Origin: Perilla frutescens
Taxonomy: Eukaryota > Streptophyta > Magnoliopsida > Lamiales > Lamiaceae
Direction of reading: 5' to 3'
Assembly (NCBI GenBank): GCA_026008535.1
Contig: BRKX01000003.1
Span: 21,380,001-21,444,000 of the forward strand
Length of the DNA: 64,000 bases
This document shows positions 1 to 11,291 of this stretch, piece by piece; within the stretch, counting starts at the first letter, position 1, and each line of letters begins with the position of its first letter. The notes under the pieces were generated by a model that saw only the letters and a program-made list of their open reading frames with translations, did no database searches and was not told where the DNA came from. The translations under genes were made by a program, and so were the position numbers.

Positions 1-1
1 G

Positions 2-2871
2 TTTGGGAGTCATGCATCTGACAATTGCTATCATGCTGACAAAGATGAAACCTGCAACATGACTGTAAATGATGAAACAAAGTTGATTCATCAAAAACTC
101 GATCATGTGAGCATGGTAAATTTGAAAAAGCTGATTGTGTCTGATGCTGTTCGTGGCCTACCAAAACTGAATGTTGATCACGATGTTGTATGTGGTGCCT
201 GCCAAAAGGGAAAACAAACCAGAATCCCACACAAAAGCTTGGGTGGTTGTCAAACAACAAGATGTTTTCAACTCTTACACATGGACATCATGGGACCAGT
301 CGATACAAAGAGTATGAGTGGTAAGAGTTTCATCCTTGTCATTATTGATGATTTCTCAAGGTATACTTGGATTGAATTTCTGCAGGAAAAATCTAAAACT
401 TTCAAAGTCTTCAAAAGATTCTGCCGCACAATGCGTCTGCAATTTGACACCAACATTGCATGCGTAAGAACAAATCATGGAAGAGAATTTGAGAATGCTG
501 CATTCGATGATTTTTGTGAAAGGAAAGGAATACTCCATGAGTATTCAGCTCCCAAAACTCCACAATAAAATGGAGTAGTGGAGAGAAAAAATCTAACTCT
601 GCAGGAAATGTCATGTGCAATGTTACATGCTAAAGGGCTTTCAAAGAAGCTATGGGCTGAAGCTGTTAAAACAGTTTATCACATCGGGAACAGAGTCTAT
701 CTTCAACCAGGAAGAAAGGTGACTCCGTATGAACTTCTAAAAGAAAGAAAGCCAAATCTCAAATATGTTTGGATGTGTCTGTTACATCTTGAATGATAGA
801 GAACACCTTGGCAAGTTTGACTCCAAGAGTGAAAAAGAATTGTTCTTGGGATATGCTCAAAACAACAGAGCATATCGGGTTCTTATTTTAAGAACTAAGG
901 TCGTACAAGAGTCTGTTAATGTTGTATTTGATGATCTTGCAGGCCTGGCAATAAGAATTGAGGAAGATGATGTGTCATTTCTCCTACATGAACCAGATAT
1001 TGCCGAAAAGGAGTCCAATTGCACTGACAAAAGTCCTATGAAAAGTCCTGATATCAAATCCAATGTTTCTTCTCCCTCAGTGAAGGAATCAACATTATCT
1101 CAGACACCAGACTCAGACTCCTCATCTGAAATCGATGATGAATAACTTCCACTGGCTCAGTATGAACCAAGATGTGATCCTCCAAGGAGAATTAAAAGAG
1201 ATCACCCAAATTCCCAAATCATCGGTGATGGATCTCAATGAGTCAAAACTAGAACAAAGAGCTCAGCCGATGTTGCTGAATTAGTCAAACAGGTTTGCAT
1301 GTCAACAGTTATTAACCTTGTGTCCATATCATGCTTTCTATCGAATGTTGAACCTAAAAATATCAAGGAAGCACTAAAAGATGAATTTTGGATAGAAACA
1401 ATGCATGATGAGCTGATTCGGTTTGTTCGAAATAATGTATGGGAATTGGTTCCAAGGCCTAAAAATAAAAATATAATTGAACAAAATGGATTTTTAAGAA
1501 CAAGACTGATGAGTCTGGTAATGTGGTCAAAAACAAAGCCAGACTAGTGGCTCAAGGTTATACATAAGTAGAAGGAATAGACTATGATGAAACATTCGCT
1601 CCTGTTGCTAAAATAGAGTCTATCCATCTCCTGCTTGCCATTGCTTGCCACATTAGGTTTACATTGCATCAAATGGATGTCAAAAGCGCCTTTCTGAATG
1701 GCATTTTGAATGAGGAAGCCTATGTTGAACAACCAAAAGGCTTTGAATGTCATGAGAAACCAAACCATGTGCTGAAATTACACAAGGCTATGTATGGGCT
1801 TAAACAAGCTCCTAGAGCTTGGTATGCTCGCCTTACGGAGTTTTTAATTAACTTTGGTTTTTCAAGAGGCGTGATTGATAAAACATTATTTATCAAAAGA
1901 ATTCACAAATACATCACTGTTGCACAAATCTACGTTGATGATATTGTGTTTGGAACCACTTGTCATAACCTCCTTAGTGAGTTTATTGATGCAATGTGAA
2001 GCACATTTGAAATGAGCATGGTCGGTGAATTGACCTACTTTCTTGGTCTCGAAATCAAGCAAGATAAAGATGGGATTTTTATATCCCAAAGAAAGTATGC
2101 CAAAAATATGATCAAGCGCTTTGGACTTGAAGCTGCAAAGCCTATGAAGACACCAATGGGATCCTCTGAAAAACTGAGAAAGACGATGTTGGAGTCAATG
2201 TTGACCTAACAATGTATAGAGGAATGATTGGAAGCCTGCTCTACTTGACTGCCATCAGACCTGATATCATGTTCAGCGTTGGAGTATGTGCTAGATACCA
2301 AGCTTAATCCAAGGAGTCTCACTTGAAAGCTGTTAAAAGAATAATTCGATATGTTGCTGGTACAGTCAACTTTGGAATCAGGTATTGTAAAGATACAAAC
2401 ACCAGCCTTATTGGATATAGTAATTTAAACTGGGCAGACGATGTTGATTATAGGAAGAGCACAAGTGGTGGTTGCTTCTTTTTGGGGAGCAATATGGTTT
2501 CTTGGTCAAGCAAGAAATAAAATTGCATCTCCTTGTCAACAGTTGAATCCGAATACGTTACATCTGCTAGTTGTTGTGCTCAGTTGGTGCGGCTGAACCA
2601 AATGATGAAAAACTATGGTATGACAAGCTCATCACTTACCTTACTGTGTGATAATACTAGTGCTATTGAAATTTCTAAGAATCCTGTTCAACATTCACGC
2701 ACTAAGCATATCGATATTCGGCATCACTTTATCAGAGACTTGGTAGAGAAGGAGATCATAAACATCAAGTACATATCCACTGAAAATCAAACAGTGAATA
2801 TTTTTACCAAGCCGCTTGATTTCGAGAGATTTTCTACTTTGAGAAAGTCTCTTGGAATGTGTTCTGTTTAA
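2..2871 (+). pseudogene. Degenerate copia pol: GAG-pre-integrase, integrase, RT, RNase H
   Basis: The three frames together give a full copia order: the HxxxxH...CxxC GAG-pre-integrase block (about 85-215), integrase core from HMDIMGP (280-300) to NGVVERKN (569-592), RT from ARLVAQGYT through QMDVKSAFLNG (1670-1702) and the active site YVDD near 1931-1942, then RNase H with the copia ending KHIDIRHHFIRD (2707-2742). It cannot be translated. Stops lie at 566-568, 1143-1145, 1239-1241, 1565-1567, 1997-1999, 2305-2307 and 2518-2520, with frameshifts near 770, 1485 and 2195. Several stops are simple C-to-T changes of CAA or CGA at conserved positions (PQ-NGVVER, SQ-VKT, YT-VEGID, SKK-NCISLS). The second catalytic Asp of the integrase is Asn (RTNHGREFEN). 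This is a long-dead coding region. Confidence 0.93.
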
Positions 2872-3558
2872 TTAATTCTTTCTGTTTACTGATGATGAAC
2901 TCGGTGTGAGTTTGTTTTTTTCTATCAACATCAGTTGTTTATCATGTTTCTTTTATCTTTTTAAGTATAGTTCAAGGCTTACTTAATGAAATTATGGTTT
3001 ATCTGCTCATAATTTAACAAAATCAGCTACTTGAAATTCTATATCTTTGTTTGTGAATGAAATACCCATGACCCTAAAAAGGTAAATTATAGAAAACTGG
3101 GTTTATTTCATTCATTGTTCGTCAATGTTGTAGCTGATGTTGTGAGCAAGATTGCAGAGAAACCATTTTTTTCAGAAAATATATACCTAGTATTATATGT
3201 TTTTGTGTGTGGTTTTCATTCTTTAGTCTATCTTTTGGTTTCTATATATATAAAAAAACAAAAATATAAAAAAAACAAAAAATATTTTGGGGCCCATAAA
3301 GATACACCTTTTTGAATTTTTGTGATAAGTACTCGAATTGACAAGGAGTATCCCTATCCACTTGTTTTCAAATATTTAAATATTTTTTAAATCAAAACGT
3401 GGGTGATGTGACATTTGGTTGTTCCGATTTTTGAGGGTGAGATTGTATATCAACTCAATTTGAGATCTTTTGTTTTTATTTCTCTCACTCATTCCTTTCG
3501 AAAGCCTTTTCGTCTCTCACTTCTGCTTTTCTCTTCTCAAAGCTTTTTCAGTTCATCA
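2872..3558 (+). other. Spacer between pol and env-like ORF of the Sirevirus-like element
   Basis: About 690 bases, T-rich, with an A-rich tract at 3250-3290. Short open frames here, for example over 3115-3315, show no recognisable domain. In Sireviruses this interval separates pol from the extra ORF and could serve its expression, but no promoter or splice site can be demonstrated here. Confidence 0.6.
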
Positions 3559-5529
3559 ATGGTGGATCCCAAAGAGTTATCCATAATGTATGAGATGATG
3601 AAGCAATTGTTCGAGAAAACCATGGGCACACCATCCTCTGCCACTAGTCCTGCTGGAACATCAGTTGTCACTCCTTCTGCCACATCCACTCCTGCAGTAA
3701 CTGCAATAGCCGAACTCACTCCAGAAGGACCCAAATCGGAGTCTGAAAAACCCTCATCTCCTCCGGCTGAGCATGCAGATGCTATTATGGAGGAAACAAA
3801 CGCTCCTGACTCCACATTGGTGCTAAACCCTACTCCTCTTCAGCACATAAGTCCTGGTGCTGAGGAAAACCCTATCGACCCAGATCTAGAGCTACACACT
3901 CAAGCTCTTACCGAGAAGAAGAAGAGCGGCCCTACTCGCAAGTCAAAGCGACTTCATGGCCAATAAGGTTCTGTCAAGGAAGATGTCGGTGAGGGTTCGA
4001 GCAAAAAAGCAAGGAGAACACTGAAAATGGAAGAGAAACTAGCAAGGTCATTGAAAGATAAGTCCGAGGATGAAGAGAATCTCCTTGAAAATTCTCCATA
4101 CAAAGTTGTTGAGGATGTGGAAGTTGATGTTGAACAACAAAAGGAGCCTCTTTCTGTGATACCACAGGATGATATTCCTGCCAAGCTTGCGACTTCAGGA
4201 CAAACATTGAAAGGGAAAGGGAAAAAGGGCACTATATCTGGCCCTAAGAAGAAGGATATCTCCCCCACCTCTTCACAAGAAATGGTCTCCTCCGGCACAG
4301 CCAAAGAGATAGTCTCTCCATCCCCCACTCATTCAGCCAATGTCAAAAATGATATTGATTCTGCTGATTTTGAACCCGTCTATCCTCCAGGTTACCCTCA
4401 TGATGTTTCCTTTGCATTCAATAAGATATTCTACTCTCAGCATGCTAAATCAATTCATAAAACTATTATTCTTCATCCCACACGTGTCGAAAAACAAATA
4501 GATGTGCTTAGTTTTAAGAAGTATGGGATAGATGTTTTCTTGAAAGAGAGGAGTCTCTAGAAATCCATCACTCCATTGTCTTCTTTTGAACCTGATGTTG
4601 TAGCTAAATTTTATGCAAACATGTCTCCTGAGATGGGTGCTAAAACTAAGAGCAAGTATGGGGAGGTTTATATGAGAGATAAGATCTATTCGCTTAACCC
4701 CTTAATCATTAACAAGTGTTTAGGTCTGGGCAATGATTCTGACGTTGTTAGCCTTGACTTAATCGATGATATGGTATCGACTGTCACTGGTGGTTTGGTA
4801 ACAAAGTGGACTAACAAGCTCTCCACTTCTAAGCTTACTTTCTTCTATTCTGTTTTACACAAAATAATTGTGTGTAATTGGTTACCTACAACCAACTCTT
4901 CAGTCCTTATTGTGGATCAAGCATTCTCGCTCTTCAAGCTTGGAACAAAAATCCCCTTCAACCTCGCAAACTATACTTTTTATTGTATGTTGAAAGCTGC
5001 TGCAAAATCGAACACCACCAGTATCTTACATTTTCCCTGCCTCATTTATGTCATCCTGGTTGACCAAAGTGTGAAGCCGAACAAGAAAAAGATAGTTACT
5101 GAAACCTCAATTATCTCTATCATCAAGCCTAAAGGGAATGAAGATCGTGTGATCGATCTCCCTTACATCTTTGGTCGAAGTTCAACTGCTGCATCAAGGG
5201 ATGTTGGGCAGGATGTTGCTGCAGATTGTGCACTCTCTTCTCCTCTTTCAGAAAGTGATATAGCAAGTGCTTCCTCACACTTGATGACAATTTCTGTGCA
5301 GGTTTTAAACTCATATATATCACAGATGGATTCAATGATTCATCAAAGCACAGTGCTCACCAATGCAATGGTTGAGCTTCATCAAGCACTTCGAGGAACT
5401 CTTTCTACACAAAAAGGGGGAGTAGATGTAGCTGCTACTGGTGCTGGTGTTGGTGAAGATATTGGGGTGGTTGAAGCTGAGAAGGCTGTGAAGTCCGTGG
5501 CCAAGGAGAAGGGCAAAAAGAAAATTTGA
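3559..5529 (+). pseudogene. Sirevirus env-like ORF (third ORF), two in-frame stops
   Basis: A single reading frame runs from the ATG at 3559 (MVDPKEL) to the stop at 5529, about 657 codons, broken only by TAA at 3964-3966 and TAG at 4558-4560. The first stop again looks like CAA to TAA. The N-terminal third is rich in Ser, Thr, Pro and Glu with Lys-rich patches, so probably disordered. The block encoded at 4576-5070 (from SSFEPDVVAKFY, through NWLPTTNSS, to HFPCLIYVILVDQ) resembles the conserved domain annotated as envelope-like protein or putative plant transposon protein in Sirevirus elements. No clear signal peptide or strong transmembrane helix is visible, so env-like is the family label rather than a proven fusion-protein role. 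The C-terminus is Lys/Glu-rich. Confidence 0.8.
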
Positions 5530-6127
5530 AATTTTCTTTATCAAAAATAATTTAATTTCATGGTTATGTATTGTGCTAGACACAAGTTTATTTTGGATGT
5601 GTTTACATCCTTGTTGGTTTTTTGATGTGCTAGACACATATGTTTTTTTTTGTTGGGTATCCACGGTTGGATATCCTTAGATAATTTGGCTTTTAATCAT
5701 CTGCATTGGTTGATGATTTTGCTATATATATTTCTGTTCGCATGTGTTATGTTTTTGTTGGGAATGATTTTAACATTGATATTCTGTTTCTCACATAATT
5801 TATAGTATGTGATGTTTTGTGTTGAAAATGATTTCAACATCGTGATTGTGTTCACATGTTTTTAATATGTGATGATTGATATGTTGAAAATTCTCTCATC
5901 ATTGTATATTTTGTACAGGGGTAGATACCCAACTTGTTGTATACTAATGTATAGGGGATTATACCCACTAACCTTGTACATTATCTTACAGATAATAACT
6001 TAAGGGGGAGCAGACCTTAAGGGGGAGTTTTTGAACTCTAATATCTTTCCGTATTCCACTGCGGCTCTAATCATGTATATATTGAGCTTTATGTTTTATG
6101 CAGAAAGGATAAGCTTAAGGGGGAGAT
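5530..6127 (+). promoter_or_regulatory. 3' untranslated region with three AAGGGGGAG polypurine tracts
   Basis: The nonamer AAGGGGGAG occurs at 6002-6010, 6019-6027 and 6117-6125. The last lies two bases before the 3' LTR, where plus-strand DNA priming is expected. Multiplied polypurine tracts are a described Sirevirus feature. The rest is T-rich and non-coding, with imperfect repeats of a phrase like gttttgtgttgaaaatgatttc between 5750 and 5890. Confidence 0.82.
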
Positions 6128-7187
6128 TGTTGAGTATGACATGTTCCAGATGATGTTATCACTTCATTTGATAACATCGCAATCAATGTCGTATCTAATG
6201 ATGTTCTGTTATTCTCGTCACATCGAGTATAACACTCGGAATATTAATCTGATCCTTTCCTAGCATTTTGGATTAATTTATTTTAAATTAATCTGAATAA
6301 ATTGTGATTTTTGTCACATATGTTTTTCCACGTAATTTGGGATTTATTGGATATTTTATAACCGTTTAAATCATGGATTATATTTGATTTTGACTTTGTC
6401 AAAGTTCCGATTTTATAGGAATGTGATGTTCCCACTCTCTCTTGTACACTAACTGTTACAGGTAAACGTGGGTCACTGGAGAAACCGCTACTATTGCACG
6501 ATGTTGAAGAACGTGTGCCACGCAATGCAGAAGACGGTTATCTCAAGTCCACTTCAGTAATGGGTAGCGGAAGACGGTTGACTCAAGTCCAAGTCTCTTG
6601 GGTTCGTGGAGCAACTGCCAATACAAGATGGAGAAAGTATTTAAGGTCTTCTTAGATCTTAAAATTATTTATGCAAACAGGTTATCACCGTGGTTTGTGA
6701 GAAGCTCTGAATCTTACATCTAGTGTCATCTTTGAAATTCAAGACATCTTCCCAGACATCGGCCTAACATCCTAATCAGCTGGAGACTTTTATTCCAGTT
6801 GTGTGTGTAGGTTAGATAGTCAACTTTGAGAAATCTAGGATTTAGAGTGACTTGCTGTAATCTATCTATGTGTTTAGATAGATTTGTTTGAGTGATTATT
6901 CGAGTGAGTTAAGCTAGGATAGTCCTCTGTATGTTTTATGCAGTGTTGTCAAGGGAGTGAACTGAGATAACATTAGCATTGTTTTTATTTATCACTTCTG
7001 ATAGTGAATTTCACCTTGAGGTAATCACACACCGTAAGGAGTGTGATTTAAAATTTATTTTGTGCAAAGTTTTGTTTACATTTCCGCTGCATATTGAAGG
7101 CAGTGTGGTAACACTAGCTTCAACATTTCATTTAACTTTGCAATTTACATCCGTAATTTACATTATTTCAGGCAACAAATTCTAACA
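6128..7187 (+). repeat. 3' LTR of the Sirevirus-like element
   Basis: It begins TGTTGAGTATGA immediately after the polypurine tract and ends TTCTAACA at the point where copia A sequence resumes, giving TG...CA ends and 1060 bases. The 5' partner is outside the window, so LTR divergence and age cannot be estimated. No credible gene inside; ORFs at 6283-6525 (minus) and 6979-7185 (plus) are chance. Confidence 0.82.
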
Positions 7188-8135
7188 ATCTCGAATCCTT
7201 TTCAGGTACTTGAGAATATTCTTAACCGCAGTCCAGTGACCTTGTCCAGGGTTAGACTGATATCTACTCACAATTCCAATAACATAGCAAATATTAGGCC
7301 TAGTGCATAGCATAGCATACATCAAACTTCCCACAGCCGAAGCGTATGGGACTTTCTACATCTCATTTATCTAAAACTGTGTTTGGGGACAGATCTCCTT
7401 GGATAGATGAATTCTATACCTAAAAGGTATAAAACCTTTCTTGGAATCTTACATGTTAAACTTAGCTAGCACTGTATCGATATAGGTTGCCTGAGATAAG
7501 CATAGCATTATTTTCGGGCGATCTCGAATGATCTTGATGCCAAGGACGTGTCCGGCTTCTCCCAGATCCTTCATATCGAACTGCTTGGACAACCACACCC
7601 TTATGTTTGATAATGTCTTCTTATTATTTCCAATAAGCAAGATATCATCAACATATTATTTCCGTCACATTTCTTGTACACGAAACTCTCATCTAGACTT
7701 TGCACGAATCCATATGACTGGATAACCTCGTCAAAATGGATATTCCAAGACCTCGACGCTTGTTTAAGTCCATAAATGTATCTCTTAAGCTTGCACACTA
7801 GATGCTCTTGGTCTTTAGCAATGAAAACCTCTGGTTGCTTTATGTGGATGTTTTCCTAAAGACTTCCATTCAGGAAAGTTGTCTTGACATCTATTTGCCA
7901 AATCTCATAATCCAAATGAGCGGAAATCGATAAGAGAATCTGGACTAACTTAAGCATGGCTACTGGCGAAAAGGTTTTCTCATAATCGATCCCTTCTTTC
8001 TGAGTGTACCCTTTCACCACAAGTCTTGCCTTGAATGTTTCAACCTTCCCATCAAGTCCTCTCTTTCATTTGTAAACTCACTTGCACCCAATGGGTTTTA
8101 CCCTATCTAGTGGTTCTACAAGCTCCCAGACTTGA
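7188..8135 (-). pseudogene. Copia A pol fragment: RNase H start and reverse transcriptase
   Basis: On the minus strand this encodes the copia RT palm and thumb. KLKRYIYGLKQASRSWN lies at 7740-7796, and LSKQFDMKDLGEAGHVLGIKI at about 7540-7600. The YVDD active-site codons (about 7640-7655) survive, but roughly 20 bases just upstream in the coding direction are missing compared with copia B, shifting the frame across the catalytic loop. Further stops follow near 7370 and 7850. It ends at 8135 where the non-autonomous LTR element begins and resumes at 16576. Confidence 0.88.
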
Positions 8136-10973
8136 TGTAACACCCTAAATTTTCTTAAGGTGTTAAACTGATTTTTAATTAATGATTTTAATTTTTGATG
8201 CGGAAATGTGAGTCATTTTTTTTTCTAACTAAAAAATAAAATTCTAACGTAAATAATAATCTAATTTAATCAGTTTAAACAATTGAACTGAAAATAATTA
8301 CATGAATTTAAATAAAATAAAAATGACACTTGATTAATTATAATAACAATGCAACTAGAATATTTTTAATTGAAAAGTTCACCATAAGTTCTAGAAAATA
8401 AAAGACAATAGCATGTATAAATGTTTAAGAAATAACATGATTCTTGAAATACTAAATTATAAATAATTATTTTTTAGAAATTTGATAATGATAAGCGGAT
8501 GGTATGCAAATTAAGCTTGACTCGTCATTCGATCTTCCACACGCCACCAAATCAGTTACCTGAAAATGTTAATGAGGGGTGAGCATATATAAAATATACT
8601 CAGTGTGAGAAATTTATGCAAAGATTTGCCCAAGTTAATAAAACAGTAGCACACATATAACTGATACTGAAAACTGATAGTACCTTAGTACCGAGACATG
8701 ATAGTACATTAGTACTAATTGAATCGCATAGCGATATTGACATTTGTGCACAAATACTAAGAGCCAAATAATGAATGAACATATAGTTCAAGGGCTCATT
8801 GATAGTAACATGATATACGTCAAACACGTGATATTAAAATGGGCAAAAATATAAATCAACGGCATAAAATAAATGAAATCCCACACCTTAATTGAACTGA
8901 AGAACTTCGAGTTAAGCACTAACAGTAACTTAACGTCTTAGTCGCGTCACACCTAGAATAACAAAAGTAAATACACTTTTGAATGAACGGTTGTTTTTCT
9001 GAAATGCACCTCAAACTTTGAATTGAATATGACATGAAATAATGAAATAACTCTTAGGTATAAATGAGGTTTATAAAAGATTTGTAGGAAATTAATAATT
9101 GGAATCTGTAATAATTAAAATAAAATTTATGAATAAATAATTGAAAAGTGGGTTTGAAAAGTGGGTCTGCTCCAAAAACATAATTAAAAAACTGAACCAC
9201 AAATTAATTAAGGTCTCAAATAATTAAATTAGTATTTTAAACAAAACTTACTAATGAGGAAATTGAAAATTGTTAACCCACTAAAGTAACTCTCTTTCCT
9301 AGCTCATACATCAAACTTCTATTTTATTAATTAAAAATAGTCCTAAGTAACACATCTACCAAAATAATATAACATTCAAAGCTATACTTAAAAAATCACA
9401 TTTTAATTAAACATTCTGCCAAACTCATATTTACCAACAAACTATATTGTTGCTAGTTTTAAAAAAAATTAAACTACTTAAACACTTTGCCCATGCCGTA
9501 AGACACATATAAGAACTGTATCAGTATATTAAGATACCTAATTAAAAAGAACAAATTCTTAATTCATTTGATAAATTTATCCCTAACCAGGATAACTTAT
9601 TTAAAACATTAATTTATCTTCCCAATCAAACCCCTCTTATTTGATCTCATTTCAGAGAAAGTGTAGATATATAGAGTTGAAAATTTAAAAAAAAAACAAA
9701 GCCAATGACCAATAACTATTAATTAAACATGATTAACCTATTAAATAACTTGATTAACCTAAGCTTAAAGTTACACAAAAATTTTAGTTTCAAAACTTTG
9801 TCCGTAAACTATAAAAAAGAAAAAAAAATAATTCAACTATCAACTATCAATTCAGAAAGATCTAAGATATTCCCATTGTTTTCAAAAATAAAATCTTACC
9901 GATTCATTAATTCAAATAAAATTGTTTTGCAACATGCACTAAAATCAAATCCTAATTAAAGTTGATGAAAAACAAAAGATAAAATAAGAACAGACTATTT
10001 AAAAGAAGAATTGTACCTGTCCAGAAAATTTTGCTTTCATCAATAATCAAGAGTACAAAGTTTTTTTTTCCAGAAATTCTATCTTTTGAGGATGTCTTGG
10101 GATTAAAAATTATATAATGAAATAATAATGATTTATCACACCCAATTTTTTTTTAAAATTTAGGAAAATTTATCACATAATAAATTATACCCCAAAATCA
10201 AGGAACAAAAATGATGAATTTATTACTAAATAAAAGGTTAAAAAAAATTCTTCTATATCACTTTTCGTAATGCATGAAACCTCTAATAAAAGAATATACA
10301 TATATTTGGTTGTTATACTAATTATTGTGCTTAATCTAAAAGTATATGCAACATATATACGTCCACCTTCATCCAAGGTAATTAAAGTTTGAAATGAATG
10401 AGTATATATATATACATACAAACAAATCAACACTCCACTAAAACTAAGAGACGAAAATTTAAATAATTTCATAATGTAAAAGTTGATCAATCTCTTTCTT
10501 AAATAAAAATCCAAAATTTTAGCACCTTCTAAAATACATGTATTTATCATAATATAACACAAATCTTTATAAATCAATATATATAAAAAAATACGTGTAT
10601 GCATGCTATCATTTGGTACTAACAATTAAATGGCTTAAATGCATTGAACAATCATACTTTCAATGAATATCATATTAAGTCCTTCTAGGGCCTAATTAAA
10701 AATAAATGAAAATATTTTATCTCAAAGCATTAACTAAATGTATACACATATGCACGGACCTCTTATAATTTTTTTTCTAAATTCATGCAAAATGATTTTC
10801 TATATGATTTTTAATAAATAAATCTTTATTTACCAAATAATATTGAATATATATCTAGGGGCGTGACTTAGACTATATCATAACTCGAACATTAAAACTC
10901 ACAAATTTGATAATTCACATAATTGAAGATAAATATTTTATTTAAACAGTGATTGGAAAAACGGGCTGTTACA
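8136..10973 (-). repeat. LTR (3' LTR in element orientation), full-length 2838 bases
   Basis: On the plus strand it starts TGTAACACCC and ends GGGCTGTTACA. It aligns with 14101-16575 with scattered substitutions. It contains a stretch of about 360 bases (roughly 9897-10265) missing from the other copy. It is strongly AT-rich; the open frames 8600-8827 and 10185-10625 are low-complexity and not supported as genes. Confidence 0.88.
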
Positions 10974-10986
10974 ACCCTACCCACTA
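10974..10986 (-). promoter_or_regulatory. Polypurine tract of the non-autonomous element
   Basis: On the minus strand this reads agtgggtagggt and abuts the start of the 3' LTR. This is the expected position of the plus-strand primer. Confidence 0.65.
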
Positions 10987-11239
10987 AAAAGAAATTTTGT
11001 CCTCGAAATTAAACTTGCCTGGGGTCTGATCTAAAATATATCCCGGACATAATATTTTCTCCACCTCGCAACTAGCTTCATTAGTCCATTGTCAAGTCCA
11101 TTGAGGTTTTGATTAATCTGATATGCCTATTCTCACAAGAGATTTTTGTTCTAAAATGATAATGGGCTCTCCTCTAGTCCTCAATCCTTACCAATTAATG
11201 AATTATAACTAAACTTGTCGAGTAAGAAACCCTCAGCGG

Positions 11240-11291
<52 letters not shown>

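Larger units (their letters stand above)
1..7187 (+). mobile_element. Sirevirus-like Ty1/copia retrotransposon, 5' end outside window
   Basis: The window opens inside a plus-strand copia element. In order it holds GAG-pre-integrase, integrase, reverse transcriptase and RNase H remnants (1-2871), a separate downstream env-like ORF (3559-5529), several AAGGGGGAG polypurine tracts, and a 3' LTR (6128-7187). An extra ORF after pol together with multiple polypurine tracts is a known hallmark of Sireviruses. Directly after the LTR, at 7188, the sequence resumes inside the RNase H region of a minus-strand copia element, copia A. The same stretch is uninterrupted in copia B near 33245-33260, so this element is a nested insertion. 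Its 5' LTR, gag and left TSD lie outside the window. The assignment to Sirevirus is inference from layout and the env-like domain. Confidence 0.88.

Noticed and set aside
3115..3315. Small 66-codon protein between pol and the env-like ORF
   Set aside because: Low-complexity Lys/Tyr/Phe composition from A/T runs; no domain.
10185..10625. 146-codon minus-strand ORF in the LTR of the non-autonomous element
   Set aside because: Very AT-rich, dominated by Ile, Tyr, Phe and Leu; truncated in the other LTR; no known domain.
11240..11291. Regular repeat array that could suggest CRISPR or a tandem gene array
   Set aside because: Simple (TAA)n microsatellite in a plant genome; no spacer structure.
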